From the NCBI GenBank assembly GCA_036734025.1, contig DAIMZI010000003.1, forward strand, positions 62,001 through 126,000: a DNA stretch of 64,000 bases. The letters run 5' to 3'. Below the pieces are notes generated by a model. The model saw only the letters and a list, made by a program, of their open reading frames with translations, was not told the DNA's origin and did no database searches. Numbering within the stretch: the first letter of the stretch is position 1; the number at the start of each line of letters is the position of its first letter. Shown piece after piece: positions 26,336-35,606 of this stretch. The translations under genes were made by a program, and so were the position numbers. Source of the DNA: DAIMZI01 sp036734025 (GTDB lineage: Bacteria > Pseudomonadota > Alphaproteobacteria > Rhizobiales > Rhodomicrobiaceae).

Positions 26336-28975
26336 TCAGCCCAGCATGTTGCCGACGATCTCGGCGCAGTCTCGCGACAGGTCTTTCTTGCGCGCGATCG
26401 TCTCCAGCGCCTCATGGGCGCGCTCGCGCCGCCCCTGCTCAAGTATCCGCCAGCTTGAAAATGCGCTGGCCAGGCGCGACGCGATCATCGGATTGAACCC
26501 GTCGATCTCTATCACGGCCTCCGCGATCAGATCATAGCCGCGCCCGCTGGCATCATTGAAATACATCTGGTTGCCGTGGGCGAACGCGGCAAACAGCGCA
26601 CGCACCCGGTTCGGATTCTTCAGCGAGAACAGCTTGTGCGCGCGCAGAGTGCCTATTCGAGACAGCGTGTCGCGCGCGCTCGACTGGGCCTGGATCGCAA
26701 ACCACTTGTCCATCACCAGCGGTTCGGCGGCCCACCTGTCGGCAAAGTCGCTCAGAACCTCGTCGCGCGCGGCCACATCCATGTTCGACAGGATGCCGAG
26801 CGCTGCTATCGTGTCTGTCATGTTGGCCGCATTGTCATAATGTGCGCGAACCATCGACACGGCATCCGGGCTTGCATCAGCCGCCAGAAGCGAGAGCGCG
26901 ATGTTGCGCAGGCTCCGGCGTCCGATGCTCTCGGCATCCGGGCGATAGGGCGGCGGCGTCTGATTGTCTTCATAAAGCGTCTCCAGCCTGGTGCGCAGCG
27001 TGCGCCCAAGCGCCACGCGGAGCCTCTGGCGTGCTTCATGGATGGCGGCCGGGTCCACGTCCTCGCCGATCTCCTGTGCGACATCCATTTCGCTCGGCAA
27101 GACAGCGAACGCGGCGCGATAGGCCGGCTCCAGCCTCGTGTCCGTCAGCGTCGTGGCCAGGGCTTCGGCAAAGCGCGCGCCGCGCCGGGGCGTCTTGCCC
27201 TCGCGCAGCATGGCCGTCATCGTCGTCAGCGTATTCATGGCAAGCGTCTGTGCCGCCTGCCAGCGGTTGAACAGGTCGCCGTCATGGCGCATCAGAAACT
27301 CCAGATCGCTCTCCGAAATGCCGCTGGCGAGCTTGACCGGCGCTGAAAAGCCGCGCAGCAGCGAGGGCACCGGGCGCTCGTTCAGGCCGGTAAAGGTGAA
27401 GCTCTGATTGCGCTTCGTGACCATCAGCAGCCCGTCACGCACGGCCTCGCCGCTTTCCAGACGCAAGCTCAGATCCTTGCCGGTGCTGCCGATCAGACCA
27501 AGCTTCAGCGGGATCGGCACCGGTTCCTTGTTGGCCTGGCGCGGCGTTGGGCGCAGCACCTGCGTGACCGACAGGCGCGCGGAACCCTCGCGCGGGGAAT
27601 AGCGCAGCTTGCAGATCAGTTCCGGCGTGCCGGCCTGGGTATACCAGCGCATGAAATGGCCGAGGTCGGTGTCGCTGGCATCGGCCATCGCGGCGAGGAA
27701 ATCCTCGACCCGCACCGCCTGCCCGTCGTGGCGCTCGAAATAAAGCTTCATTCCGGCCTGAAAGCCGGCCTCGCCCAGAATGGTGTGCAGCATCCGGCAC
27801 AGTTCAGCGCCTTTTTCATAGACCGTGAGCGTGTAGAAGTTGTTGATCTCGACGAACGAGGAGGGGCGCACCGGATGGGCCAGCGGTCCGGCGTCTTCGG
27901 TGAACTGGCGGGCGCGCAGCAGCCGGACATCCTCGATGCGCTTGACCGGGCGCGAGCGCAGATCGGCAGTGAATTCCTGATCGCGGAAGACGGTCAGCCC
28001 TTCCTTGAGGCAAAGCTGGAACCAGTCGCGGCAGGTAACCCGGTCGCCCGTCCAATTGTGGAAATATTCGTGCGCGATGACCGCCTCGATGGCTTCATAA
28101 TCGGCATCGGTCGCGATATCGGGGCGGGCCAGGATCAGCTTGTCGTTGAAGATGTTGAGGCCCTTGTTCTCCATGGCGCCCATGTTGAAATCGCTGACGG
28201 CGACGATCATGAAAATGTCCAGGTCATATTCCAACCCGAACCGTTCCTCGTCCCAGCGCATCGAGGCTTTCAGGCTCTCCATGGCCCATTCGCAGCGGTC
28301 TTGCTTGCCGGGCTCGACATAGATCCTGAGTTCGACCTTGCGCCCGGACCTGGTGGTGAAATGATCGCGCACACAGGCCAGATCGCCGCCCACCAGCGCA
28401 AACAGGTAGCTCGGCTTGGGGAACGGATCTTCCCACACGGCAAAGTGCCGGCCGCCCGGCAGATCGCCCTGATCGACCGGATTGCCGTTGGCGAGCAGGA
28501 CCGGCGTCTTCTTCTTGTCCGCCTCGATGCGCACCCGGTAGCGCGCCAGCACGTCTGGGCGGTCGATGAAATAGGTGATCTTGCGGAAGCCCTCGGGCTC
28601 GCACTGGGTGCAATAGATGCCGCGCGAAAGGTATAGCCCTTCGAGCGCAGCATTGCCCTTCGGATCGCAGATCGTCTCGGCCTCGATCGTGAAGCCGCCT
28701 TTCGGCGGTTTGGCGATGGTCAGGCCACGATCGGTGAGCTTGTAATCACTGATCTTCTTGCCATTGAGCTTCAGCCATTCGAGCCCCATCTCCTCGCCGC
28801 TCAGCTCCAGCGGCGCGCCGGTCTGATCCGAGGCCGGATTGGGGACAAGCTTCAGGCGTGAGCGCACCCGCGTGCCGGACGGCGCAAGCGACACGTCAAG
28901 CTCCACGGTTTCCACGAGATAGGGAGAGGGACGGTAGTCCTTGAGATGTATCGCGCGGGGCTCTTCGGTTTTCAT
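26336..28975 (-). CDS. pepN: Aminopeptidase N (M1 family)
   Basis: An 879-residue zinc aminopeptidase that removes N-terminal residues from peptides in the cytoplasm. The exopeptidase motif is FNMGAMENKGLN and the zinc site is AHEYFHNWTGDRVTC, with the third ligand Glu expected about 20 residues later (LKEGLTVFRDQEF). The length and the C-terminal domain match the E. coli-type PepN. The start at MKTEEPRAIHLKDYRPSPY is fixed by GAAAGGAAC 6 bases upstream; the frame is open for about 50 more codons upstream but those residues look non-coding. It is divergent from parE. Confidence 0.95.
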   Translation of the reverse strand: MKTEEPRAIHLKDYRPSPYLVETVELDVSLAPSGTRVRSRLKLVPNPASDQTGAPLELSGEEMGLEWLKLNGKKISDYKLTDRGLTIAKPPKGGFTIEAETICDPKGNAALEGLYLSRGIYCTQCEPEGFRKITYFIDRPDVLARYRVRIEADKKKTPVLLANGNPVDQGDLPGGRHFAVWEDPFPKPSYLFALVGGDLACVRDHFTTRSGRKVELRIYVEPGKQDRCEWAMESLKASMRWDEERFGLEYDLDIFMIVAVSDFNMGAMENKGLNIFNDKLILARPDIATDADYEAIEAVIAHEYFHNWTGDRVTCRDWFQLCLKEGLTVFRDQEFTADLRSRPVKRIEDVRLLRARQFTEDAGPLAHPVRPSSFVEINNFYTLTVYEKGAELCRMLHTILGEAGFQAGMKLYFERHDGQAVRVEDFLAAMADASDTDLGHFMRWYTQAGTPELICKLRYSPREGSARLSVTQVLRPTPRQANKEPVPIPLKLGLIGSTGKDLSLRLESGEAVRDGLLMVTKRNQSFTFTGLNERPVPSLLRGFSAPVKLASGISESDLEFLMRHDGDLFNRWQAAQTLAMNTLTTMTAMLREGKTPRRGARFAEALATTLTDTRLEPAYRAAFAVLPSEMDVAQEIGEDVDPAAIHEARQRLRVALGRTLRTRLETLYEDNQTPPPYRPDAESIGRRSLRNIALSLLAADASPDAVSMVRAHYDNAANMTDTIAALGILSNMDVAARDEVLSDFADRWAAEPLVMDKWFAIQAQSSARDTLSRIGTLRAHKLFSLKNPNRVRALFAAFAHGNQMYFNDASGRGYDLIAEAVIEIDGFNPMIASRLASAFSSWRILEQGRRERAHEALETIARKKDLSRDCAEIVGNMLG

Positions 28976-29214
28976 TCCAGTTCCTTTCTCTGAGCCTGTA
29001 TTGTGTAGCTGGCGTATTGATGAATTCCAAGAGACATGCTGAGCGTGTGCGCAGGCCACGCCATCAGCGGGCATGATGCTTTCTGAGATGGGGAACGCGA
29101 ATGCCCACGGTCGCGCCGTGCTTGCATGCACTCGCGCCCCATGTCACGCATGATGGATTGACAGGTGTGGCAGATTCGCGCTGCGCACCGCTTTTGAGGG
29201 AACACGACACGTCC

Positions 29215-31221
29215 ATGGCATCCTCACGCGATCTTTTCGCCCGCCCCGATGGCGAGCCAGCCAGCAGTCAACCGTCCGGCAGCAAGAACGGCGCCTACAC
29301 GGCTGCCGATATCGAGGTGCTGGAAGGTCTGGAGCCCGTGCGCCGGCGCCCCGGAATGTATATAGGCGGCACCGACGAAAAGGCCCTTCATCATCTGTTT
29401 GCCGAGATCATCGACAACGCCATGGACGAGGTGGTCGAAGGCCATGCCTCGCGCATCGAGATTTCCCTGGGCACAGACGGGGTGGTCAGCGTCAGCGACG
29501 ACGGGCGCGGCATCCCAGTCGATCCGCATCCGAAATTTCCCGACAAATCGGCGCTGGAAGTCATCCTCACCAAGCTGCATTCGGGCGGCAAGTTCAACTC
29601 CAAGGTCTATGCCACATCGGGCGGGCTTCACGGCGTGGGGATTTCGGTGGTCAATGCGCTTGCGGCCCGGCTGGAGGTCGAGGTTGCACGCGATGGTCAG
29701 CGCTATCACCAGATCTATGAGCGCGGCCAGCCGCTGGGGCCTGTGAGGCGCGTCGGATCGGTTGCGCGCGGCGTGCGGGGGACGATCATCCGGGTTCTGC
29801 CTGATCCAGAGATATTCGGCGCGGATGCGGGCTTTCGCGCCGCCAAACTGTTTCGCATGAGCCGGGCCAAGGCCTATCTGTTCGGCGGCGTCAGGATCAT
29901 GTGGCGCTGCGCCCGCGAAGTCTTGCGCGCCGGCGAGGATGTGCCCGAGGAAGCCGAATTTCATTTCCCCGGCGGACTGGCCGATTTCCTCGCCGAGCGC
30001 ATCGGCGACGCCGTTACTGTGACGCCTGCGCCTTTCGCCGGCAAGGTGAAGGCGGAAAACGGGCACGGCACGGTGGAATGGGCGATCGCGTGGATGGCCG
30101 ACCAGGACCCTTTCATAAGTTCATATTGCAACACCGTCCCTACACCGGAAGGCGGCACGCACGAGGCGGGGCTGCGGACCATGCTGAGCAAGGGGCTGCG
30201 CGCTTATGGCGAGATGACCGGAAACCGCAAAGCCGCGCAGATCACCGCCGAAGATGTTATGGCCGGGGCTGGCGCGATGCTGTCGGTATTCATCCGCGAG
30301 CCGGAATTCCAGGGCCAGACCAAGGAGCGGCTTGCCAGCCAGGGCGCCAGCCGGATCGTCGAGCAGGCGTTGCGCGATCCGTTCGACCACTGGCTGAGCG
30401 CCAGCCCGGCGAGCGCGTCGCGGCTGCTCGATTTCGTCATCGAGCGATCAGAGGAGCGGCTGCGGCGCAAGCGCGAGAAGGATATCGGCCGCAAGACCGC
30501 GACGCGCAAGCTGCGGCTGCCCGGCAAGCTGGCGGACTGTTCGCAGAATTCGGCTGCCGGTGCCGAGATATTCATCGTCGAGGGCGACTCGGCTGGCGGA
30601 TCGGCCAAGCAGGCGCGTGATCGGCGCACCCAGGCGGTGCTGCCGCTGCGCGGAAAGATATTGAATGTGGCGAACGCTTCGTCTGTGAAGCTGGCGCAGA
30701 ACCAGCTTCTGGCCGATCTGGTGCTGGCGCTGGGATGCGGCACCGGAAAGGCCTACCGCGAGGATGATCTGCGTTATGAGCGCGTGATCATCATGACCGA
30801 CGCCGATGTCGATGGCGCGCATATCGCCTCGCTGCTGATCACCTATTTCTATACCCAGATGCGCGGGCTCATCGAAGGTGGGCATCTTTATCTCGCGGTG
30901 CCGCCGCTTTATCGGCTCACCCAGGGCGGCAAGACCGCCTATGCGCGCGATGACGCCCACAAGGATGAATTGTTGGCGAGCGTGTTCATCGGGCGGGGCA
31001 AGGTGGAGATCGGCCGGTTCAAGGGTCTGGGCGAGATGATGCCGGCGCAGCTCAAGATGACGACGATGGACCCGGCGACGCGGATGTTGCTGCAGGTGGC
31101 GCTGGCCGATGATGCCGGGGCGACCGAAGGCGCAATAGAACGGCTGATGGGGGCCCGGCCCGAGGCGCGGCTTGCCTTCATCCAGGAGCGCGCGCCTTAT
31201 GCGCGGGATCTGGACATCTAG
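29215..31221 (+). CDS. parE: DNA topoisomerase IV subunit B
   Basis: ParE is the ATPase subunit that works with ParC to separate daughter chromosomes. It has the GHKL ATP-binding site (EIIDNAMDEVVEGHA, DDGRGIPVD, SGGLHGVGISVVNAL) and the TOPRIM motifs EGDSAGGSAKQARDRRTQ and MTDADVDGAHIASLL. The C-terminus RLMGARPEARLAFIQERA is typical. The length of 668 residues fits alphaproteobacterial ParE. The start at MASSRDLFARPDGEP is chosen because the further upstream frame lacks similarity; no strong Shine-Dalgarno decides it. The product is ParE rather than GyrB because it is short and lacks the GyrB insertion. Confidence 0.93.
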   Translation: MASSRDLFARPDGEPASSQPSGSKNGAYTAADIEVLEGLEPVRRRPGMYIGGTDEKALHHLFAEIIDNAMDEVVEGHASRIEISLGTDGVVSVSDDGRGIPVDPHPKFPDKSALEVILTKLHSGGKFNSKVYATSGGLHGVGISVVNALAARLEVEVARDGQRYHQIYERGQPLGPVRRVGSVARGVRGTIIRVLPDPEIFGADAGFRAAKLFRMSRAKAYLFGGVRIMWRCAREVLRAGEDVPEEAEFHFPGGLADFLAERIGDAVTVTPAPFAGKVKAENGHGTVEWAIAWMADQDPFISSYCNTVPTPEGGTHEAGLRTMLSKGLRAYGEMTGNRKAAQITAEDVMAGAGAMLSVFIREPEFQGQTKERLASQGASRIVEQALRDPFDHWLSASPASASRLLDFVIERSEERLRRKREKDIGRKTATRKLRLPGKLADCSQNSAAGAEIFIVEGDSAGGSAKQARDRRTQAVLPLRGKILNVANASSVKLAQNQLLADLVLALGCGTGKAYREDDLRYERVIIMTDADVDGAHIASLLITYFYTQMRGLIEGGHLYLAVPPLYRLTQGGKTAYARDDAHKDELLASVFIGRGKVEIGRFKGLGEMMPAQLKMTTMDPATRMLLQVALADDAGATEGAIERLMGARPEARLAFIQERAPYARDLDI

Positions 31222-31285
31222 AGCCGGTTCAATGAAACCTGAGACGCCGAACAGGCTCTAATCGCGGTGGATGAAAGTTCAGTGG
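31221..31285. repeat. Possible interspersed intergenic element after parE
   Basis: The parE stop is embedded in TAGAGCC, which pairs with GGCTCTA about 30 bases later; between them lies GGTTCAATGAAACCTGAGAC. Segments like this (AGAGC..TTCAATGAAAC..) resemble short interspersed repeats I remember from many Rhizobiales genomes. It may also serve as the parE 3' stem. Copy number cannot be judged from one window. Confidence 0.35.
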
Positions 31286-31310
31286 CAGGACACGCCCAAT
31301 CAAAATGAAA

Positions 31311-31333
31311 AGGCCGGGCGCATGGCCCGGCCT
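31311..31333 (-). terminator. Rho-independent terminator of the TorF porin gene
   Basis: A perfect 9-base stem AGGCCGGGC/GCCCGGCCT with a 5-base loop. On the minus strand it is followed by TTTTCATTTTG, and it lies about 46 bases after the porin stop. It sits between convergent parE and porin genes and may also stop parE transcripts. Confidence 0.8.
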
Positions 31334-31379
31334 CTCATTCTTAGAACAAGATGATGGATTTGGGATATCCTATGCGTGA

Positions 31380-32147
31380 TCAGTTCGAAATCGTGAGTGT
31401 GCCGACAATGCGATCATCGCAGTTTGAACCGCAACCAGCATCCTCGCGGCCCCAGTAGCGCACATCAACGGCGAAACCTTCGACCAGTGTTTTGGTTACG
31501 CCGACATTCCAATAGGCAAAGTCACCGCTGCCATCGAAAAATTCAAGATAACCAAGCGTGCCACTGAGTTCCATTGAGAAACCCATGATTTCCGGCAGCG
31601 CTACGCCGACCTTGCCTTCTGTGACAAGTGTGTCCCCTGATTCACCGAAATATTCAGGTGAATAGTAGAAAGCCAAACCTAGCGACACACCCTGAATTGT
31701 GGTGCTGGCGCCGAGCTTCAGTTCTACGTAGTCGAGTTCGGCACCCTGACCTTTGGTCTGGTTGGGATAACCGTAGTAGATGACGCCTAAGTCAAGCTCG
31801 ACACCGCTGAACTGCTGGCGAATACCTGTGTAAAGGTCGATCTCGACGTTTTCATCAGCGCCAAAATCAATTCTGGATGCCCAGACACCGGCATAAAAAA
31901 TACCGTAAGTGAGGTCTGCACCACCAAACACGGCACCGTCGCCGCTCGTCTGCGACTCGCCACGGAACACATAATCCGTGGTGACGCCAAAGTTGAAGCT
32001 CACCTCGACGCCTGGCGTTGACGGCATGTCTTTCATGCTGAGATCAGACGCATTGGCCGAAGCAACAGCCGTAACGCACATTGCAGCACCTGCTGCAACA
32101 ACACCGAAAGTTCGAATTGAACTATAGTATAAGTTTTTGATACTCAT
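31380..32147 (-). CDS. TorF family putative porin
   Basis: A 255-residue outer-membrane protein. The signal peptide (about 1-33) ends VASANAS. The domain then starts VSFNFGVTTDYVFRGESQTS, the hallmark of the TorF/gcw_chp family (NxGxxSDYxFRGxSQT). Alternating hydrophobic strands rich in aromatic residues follow, ending in DRIVGTLTISN. The family is assumed to form small beta-barrels, with little experimental data on the solute. A strong GAGGGGAAG Shine-Dalgarno lies upstream and a good terminator downstream, consistent with high expression of a single-gene transcript. The gene is somewhat richer in A and T than its neighbours. Confidence 0.88.
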   Translation of the reverse strand: MSIKNLYYSSIRTFGVVAAGAAMCVTAVASANASDLSMKDMPSTPGVEVSFNFGVTTDYVFRGESQTSGDGAVFGGADLTYGIFYAGVWASRIDFGADENVEIDLYTGIRQQFSGVELDLGVIYYGYPNQTKGQGAELDYVELKLGASTTIQGVSLGLAFYYSPEYFGESGDTLVTEGKVGVALPEIMGFSMELSGTLGYLEFFDGSGDFAYWNVGVTKTLVEGFAVDVRYWGREDAGCGSNCDDRIVGTLTISN

Positions 32148-32660
32148 CTACTTCCCCTCGTCATTTGGAGCGCACACGGCGCCACACCCGTTAGTGCCGA
32201 CAATTGTTTCGCTAAGCCCCCGGCTTTTGCGAACCTACTTTATCTGCCGTTTTTTTCGCGAAACACGTTTCTCTATCGGCAGTTGAGTTACCGGTATATT
32301 CCTCAGCGGCAGCGAGATTGGCAACTCCAAATGAGATAACCGGTACACAGCGGCCCCAGGCTGTAATATTCGTGACACAGGTGCTGAATTCTGCCTCAGA
32401 AGCAGACAGTTATGGCTATTTCAGAGGCAAGCCTCCGCCAAGAAAACCGGCTATTTTTTCATCAGCATGCGCATATTTCAGGCGCAACCTGAGGTTAGCA
32501 GCAGGCATGGGCTTCCGGTCGCGCGGGCTGCCTGAAATTTGAACACAAGTCCCCCGTCCGGCTTTAAAGTGGCGGTCTTCGCCCAAAGTCGTAAGAACAT
32601 CATTGCCTTTGTCTACGGCGCGTTTGAAACGCCCGGCTGCGCGATGTAAATAGGTTTGTC
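32148..32660. other. Intergenic region of about 510 bases
   Basis: This divergent gap holds the promoter region of the porin gene and that of the cytochrome c gene. CTGCCG and CGGCAG at about 32246-32285 could form a long-looped stem around a TTTTTTT run. A 74-codon open frame at 32318-32542 has no features of a real gene. Nothing else was recognised. Confidence 0.5.
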
Positions 32661-33494
32661 ATGACAAGCCCTCATGCCATGGCCGCTCTGGCGGCGCTGT
32701 ATTTCGTCCTGGTCGCGCTACCGGTGGGCTCGTCCGCCATGGCGCAGTCTCATTGCGGCTCGGCGCGACCGGCGCACTGGGACGATGTCGAAGTGTGGGA
32801 TTGCCATCCCATGTGGGAGTGTGAGCCGCCGCGCCACCGATGGCGCGATCTGAAGTCCGAACCGCGCGCGTATCGCCAGGAGGAGAAAGCCGAACCGGCT
32901 GAGCCCGTCGAACCGCCAGAACGTGCCGCGCGCGATGAGGCGCCCGAAGAGCCGCAAACCGGCGAAGCGCCGGCTCGCCAGATGGGGCCCGGTCGGCAGC
33001 ATTCCACTGCGCGCCGCCAGGCGGCTGCTGAAGGCAATATCCCGGCAAGATTCACCGAGCTCAGCAACGATGTCGGCCACACGATCGCCGCGATCTCGGC
33101 CGGTGCGCCGCTTTATGGCGAACATTGCGCATCGTGCCATGGCCCCCGCGGACAGGGCGATGGCGCACAGGCGCAGGCTCAGGCAACGCCGCCGCTGTCG
33201 CTCGGTTATGTGGCGTGCCAGCCCTATGCGAGCGACGCCTATCTCGCCTGGACCATCCTGCAGGGCGGACAGGCGTTCGACACCGACAAGCCGGCATTCG
33301 AAAACGTGCTGAGCGAGGCGCAGGTCTGGCAGATCGTGGCTTACATGCGTGCCGGGTTTCCAACGCAGATCGTGCCGCCTTCACGGCAGATGGACGATGA
33401 GCAGGACGAGGAAACCGACCCGCCGCCTGCATCTGACGCGGGTGCGCAACCCGTGATAACGCCACTGACGCCTGTTGCGCCGGCTCGGTTGTGA
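32661..33494 (+). CDS. Exported c-type cytochrome with a Cys/His/Trp-rich N-terminal segment
   Basis: A 277-residue protein. A signal peptide (about 1-28, ending SSAMAQ) is followed by a short segment, 29-60, with four Cys, four His and several Trp (SHCGSARPAHWDDVEVWDCH, then PMWECEPPRHRW). A charged, Pro/Glu-rich linker runs to about residue 130. The C-terminal cytochrome c domain has CASCHG and probable axial Met in IVAYMRAGFP. The tail is acidic then Pro-rich. The haem domain resembles small electron-transfer cytochromes; the front segment is not one I recognise and could bind metal or be disulfide-bonded. No clear partner gene is adjacent. Confidence 0.8.
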   Translation: MTSPHAMAALAALYFVLVALPVGSSAMAQSHCGSARPAHWDDVEVWDCHPMWECEPPRHRWRDLKSEPRAYRQEEKAEPAEPVEPPERAARDEAPEEPQTGEAPARQMGPGRQHSTARRQAAAEGNIPARFTELSNDVGHTIAAISAGAPLYGEHCASCHGPRGQGDGAQAQAQATPPLSLGYVACQPYASDAYLAWTILQGGQAFDTDKPAFENVLSEAQVWQIVAYMRAGFPTQIVPPSRQMDDEQDEETDPPPASDAGAQPVITPLTPVAPARL

Positions 33495-33672
33495 GCGATC
33501 AGCGCAATCTGGCGCAAATTATTCTCCCAGCGATAAAGCGTTATTTAACAGGTTCGGCCCAATCATGGCGAAACGGCTCTTGTTGGTCCTTCGCGTAAAT
33601 AGAAGCCGAAAACATCTCCTTTAATGGCGTCCGTGAATACCGGGCGCATACGCGACAGTCACGCCGGATTGG

Positions 33673-34455
33673 ATGTCCATTTGGCGATGTGCTGCGCATT
33701 GGAAAAATGAACGTTTGGATCAGCGCCGGGAACTGCAACGGCAGGCAAGATTGTCCGCGAGCGAAATGTACTCGGCCGCGCAGCGAATGAAAGAGAATGA
33801 GATGGGCTTCTTATCAGCATTTCAGAAGAAAAAACCTGATGACGATGGCGGTGCGGCATATCGGATCGTCGAGTTGCTTGACAGGTATCTGCACGCGCTC
33901 GATCAGGGCGATGCCATGGGGCCGCGTGAATATTGCGTGAGCCTGATCGCCCGGGCCCCCGCAAGCCCGGCGGCGTTTGCGCTGGCCCTGCGCGCAGGCG
34001 AGCTGGCGCAGCGTCATGTTCAGGCGCGGGTCATTCTCGCCAAGCCGGCACCCTCAGATGTGCTGACGGAGCTGCTGCGCGAGATACGCCCGTTGTTTCG
34101 TGGAGAGCCCGCATCGGAGCGGGTCAGGTGGGCGCGCAATCCTGGTCTTCTCGATGCCCATGAGCAGTTGACGCTCGGATCATCGTTCTGCTGGTCGGGC
34201 GATGCCATGCGCCGCTCTCCGCAGCGCCGGCCTGCGCTTGAACTGATTGAAGAGAATGCGCCTGGTTCGGTGCGTCTGGCAGCGCTCGCATTCTCCGCCA
34301 TGTGGTCCGCGTCCCGGCCGCTCTCGGCCGCGCAGACGGGAGCCTCCCGGCGCAGCGTGCTCAGTTCGCTGTCCGAGGTGGCCCTTGCGGTTCACCGGCG
34401 CGAGACGGCATCCGTGTCGCTTAATGCGATGGGCGATGAGGTGACTCGCCACTGA
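33673..34455 (+). CDS. Hypothetical protein, helical, unknown function
   Basis: The longest reading is 260 residues, but the start is uncertain: an internal ATG at 33802 (MGFLSAFQKKKPDDDGGAAY) would give 217 residues. I do not recognise the family. The sequence is rich in Ala, Arg and Leu and looks largely helical (YRIVELLDRYLHALDQGDAM, FALALRAGELAQRHVQARVI). There is no signal peptide or membrane segment in the shorter form. A clear terminator follows at 34499-34531, so this is probably a single-gene transcript. Confidence 0.55.
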   Translation: MSIWRCAAHWKNERLDQRRELQRQARLSASEMYSAAQRMKENEMGFLSAFQKKKPDDDGGAAYRIVELLDRYLHALDQGDAMGPREYCVSLIARAPASPAAFALALRAGELAQRHVQARVILAKPAPSDVLTELLREIRPLFRGEPASERVRWARNPGLLDAHEQLTLGSSFCWSGDAMRRSPQRRPALELIEENAPGSVRLAALAFSAMWSASRPLSAAQTGASRRSVLSSLSEVALAVHRRETASVSLNAMGDEVTRH

Positions 34456-34498
34456 GGGTGCCTGCATGCATTGCAGGCGTGTGCGCAGTTCGCTTTAG

Positions 34499-34531
34499 AC
34501 CGGTCCGCTGCGCCAAGGCGGGCCGGTTTTT
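34499..34531 (+). terminator. Rho-independent terminator after the hypothetical gene
   Basis: ACCGGTCCGC and GCGGGCCGGT form a 10-base stem with one T-G wobble and a 9-base loop, followed by TTTT. It lies 44 bases after the stop. A second stem, GCCTGCA/TGCAGGC, stands between the stop and this terminator. Confidence 0.75.
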
Positions 34532-34540
34532 CGTGGCCTG

Positions 34541-35566
34541 TCATTTTTCCGTCAGCTTAAGCTCGATACGCCGATTGCGCCGCAAGGCCTCTTCGTTACC
34601 GCCGCTATCGAGCGGCTGAAATTCGCCGAAACCTGCTGCGACAAGGCGGCCCGCCGGCACGCCCCGGCTGATCAGGAACTTGACCACGGAGATCGCGCGC
34701 GCGCTCGACAGCTCCCAGTTGGAGGGGAATGTGGATGTGGCGATCGGGCGGATGTCGGTGTGGCCATCAATGCGCAGCACCCAGTCCACCTCGGACGGGA
34801 TTTCACTTTCAAGCTGCCCCAGAATTGCCGCCAGCTTGACCAGCTCTTCGCGCCCTTCCGGGTTGATCACGGCCGAGCCGCTGTCAAAGAAGACTTCGGC
34901 CTGAAAGACGAAACGGTCGCCGACGATCTGGATATCGGCGCGTTCGCCGAGCACGGCGCGCAGCCGGCCGAAGAATTCCGACCGAAAGCGGGACAGCTCC
35001 TGCACCTGGCGGGCCAGCGCGGCGTTCAGCCGCCGGCCCAGATCGGCGATGCGCGCCTGCGCTTCCTGATCGCGCGTTTCGGACTGTTCGAGCGCGGCGG
35101 ACAGCGCGGCAAGCTGGCGGCGCAGGGCGGCGAGTTGCTGGTTCAGCAACTCCACCTGCGCCAGCGCCTGGGCCGATACCTGCTGTTCGCGCTCCAGTTC
35201 GCCGGTCAGCGCGGTGATGCGGTTCTCCACCGTGTCGCTTTCTTCGCCGGCTGCACTGAGCAGGCCCTGAAGACGGTCACGATCGCTCTGGGTGGTCGAC
35301 AGCGTGGCTGACAGAGCGGCCAGCTCTTCTTCCAGCGAGCGGCGCTGGGACCGTTCCAGGGCCAGCAATTCGGTGAGCTGGGAAAGCTGTTGGTTGAGGC
35401 GGGCTAGCGCGGTGTCTTTCGTGCTGGCTTCCTGGGTGACGAAATATTGCGCCAGCATGAACACGGACAGCAGGAAGGTCATGACCAGCAACAGTGTGGC
35501 CATGGCATCGACGAAGCCGGGCCAGTAATCGCCCCCTATGCGTCGCGATACGCGGGTGCGGGCCAT
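34541..35566 (-). CDS. OmpA/MotB-like peptidoglycan-binding protein with coiled coil
   Basis: A 341-residue inner-membrane protein. One N-terminal helix (about 18-42) carries an Asp in YWPGFVDAMATLLLVMTFLL, at the place of the proton-channel Asp of MotB. A long coiled coil, about 45-185 (repeating Leu/Glu/Gln/Arg heptads), leads to an OmpA-type domain with FFDSGSAVINPEGREEL, RIDGHTDIRPI and RNRRIELKL, which binds peptidoglycan. It is translated 40 bases after the MotA/ExbB-like gene with a GGAGA Shine-Dalgarno. No flagellar genes are nearby, so this is probably the anchored stator half of a non-flagellar ion-driven machine. The pair is recurrent in alphaproteobacteria but I know of no assigned role. 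Confidence 0.8.
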   Translation of the reverse strand: MARTRVSRRIGGDYWPGFVDAMATLLLVMTFLLSVFMLAQYFVTQEASTKDTALARLNQQLSQLTELLALERSQRRSLEEELAALSATLSTTQSDRDRLQGLLSAAGEESDTVENRITALTGELEREQQVSAQALAQVELLNQQLAALRRQLAALSAALEQSETRDQEAQARIADLGRRLNAALARQVQELSRFRSEFFGRLRAVLGERADIQIVGDRFVFQAEVFFDSGSAVINPEGREELVKLAAILGQLESEIPSEVDWVLRIDGHTDIRPIATSTFPSNWELSSARAISVVKFLISRGVPAGRLVAAGFGEFQPLDSGGNEEALRRNRRIELKLTEK

Positions 35567-35606
35567 GGTTTGGTCTCCTCAGATGACTGTTTGACGGGCG
35601 CGGCGA

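Noticed and set aside
27656..28636. A 326-codon antisense open frame within pepN
   Set aside because: Antisense to the conserved catalytic region of pepN, with no recognisable motif or ribosome-binding site.
32318..32542. A 74-codon gene in the porin/cytochrome gap
   Set aside because: No ribosome-binding site, no domain, and codon use unlike the neighbouring genes.
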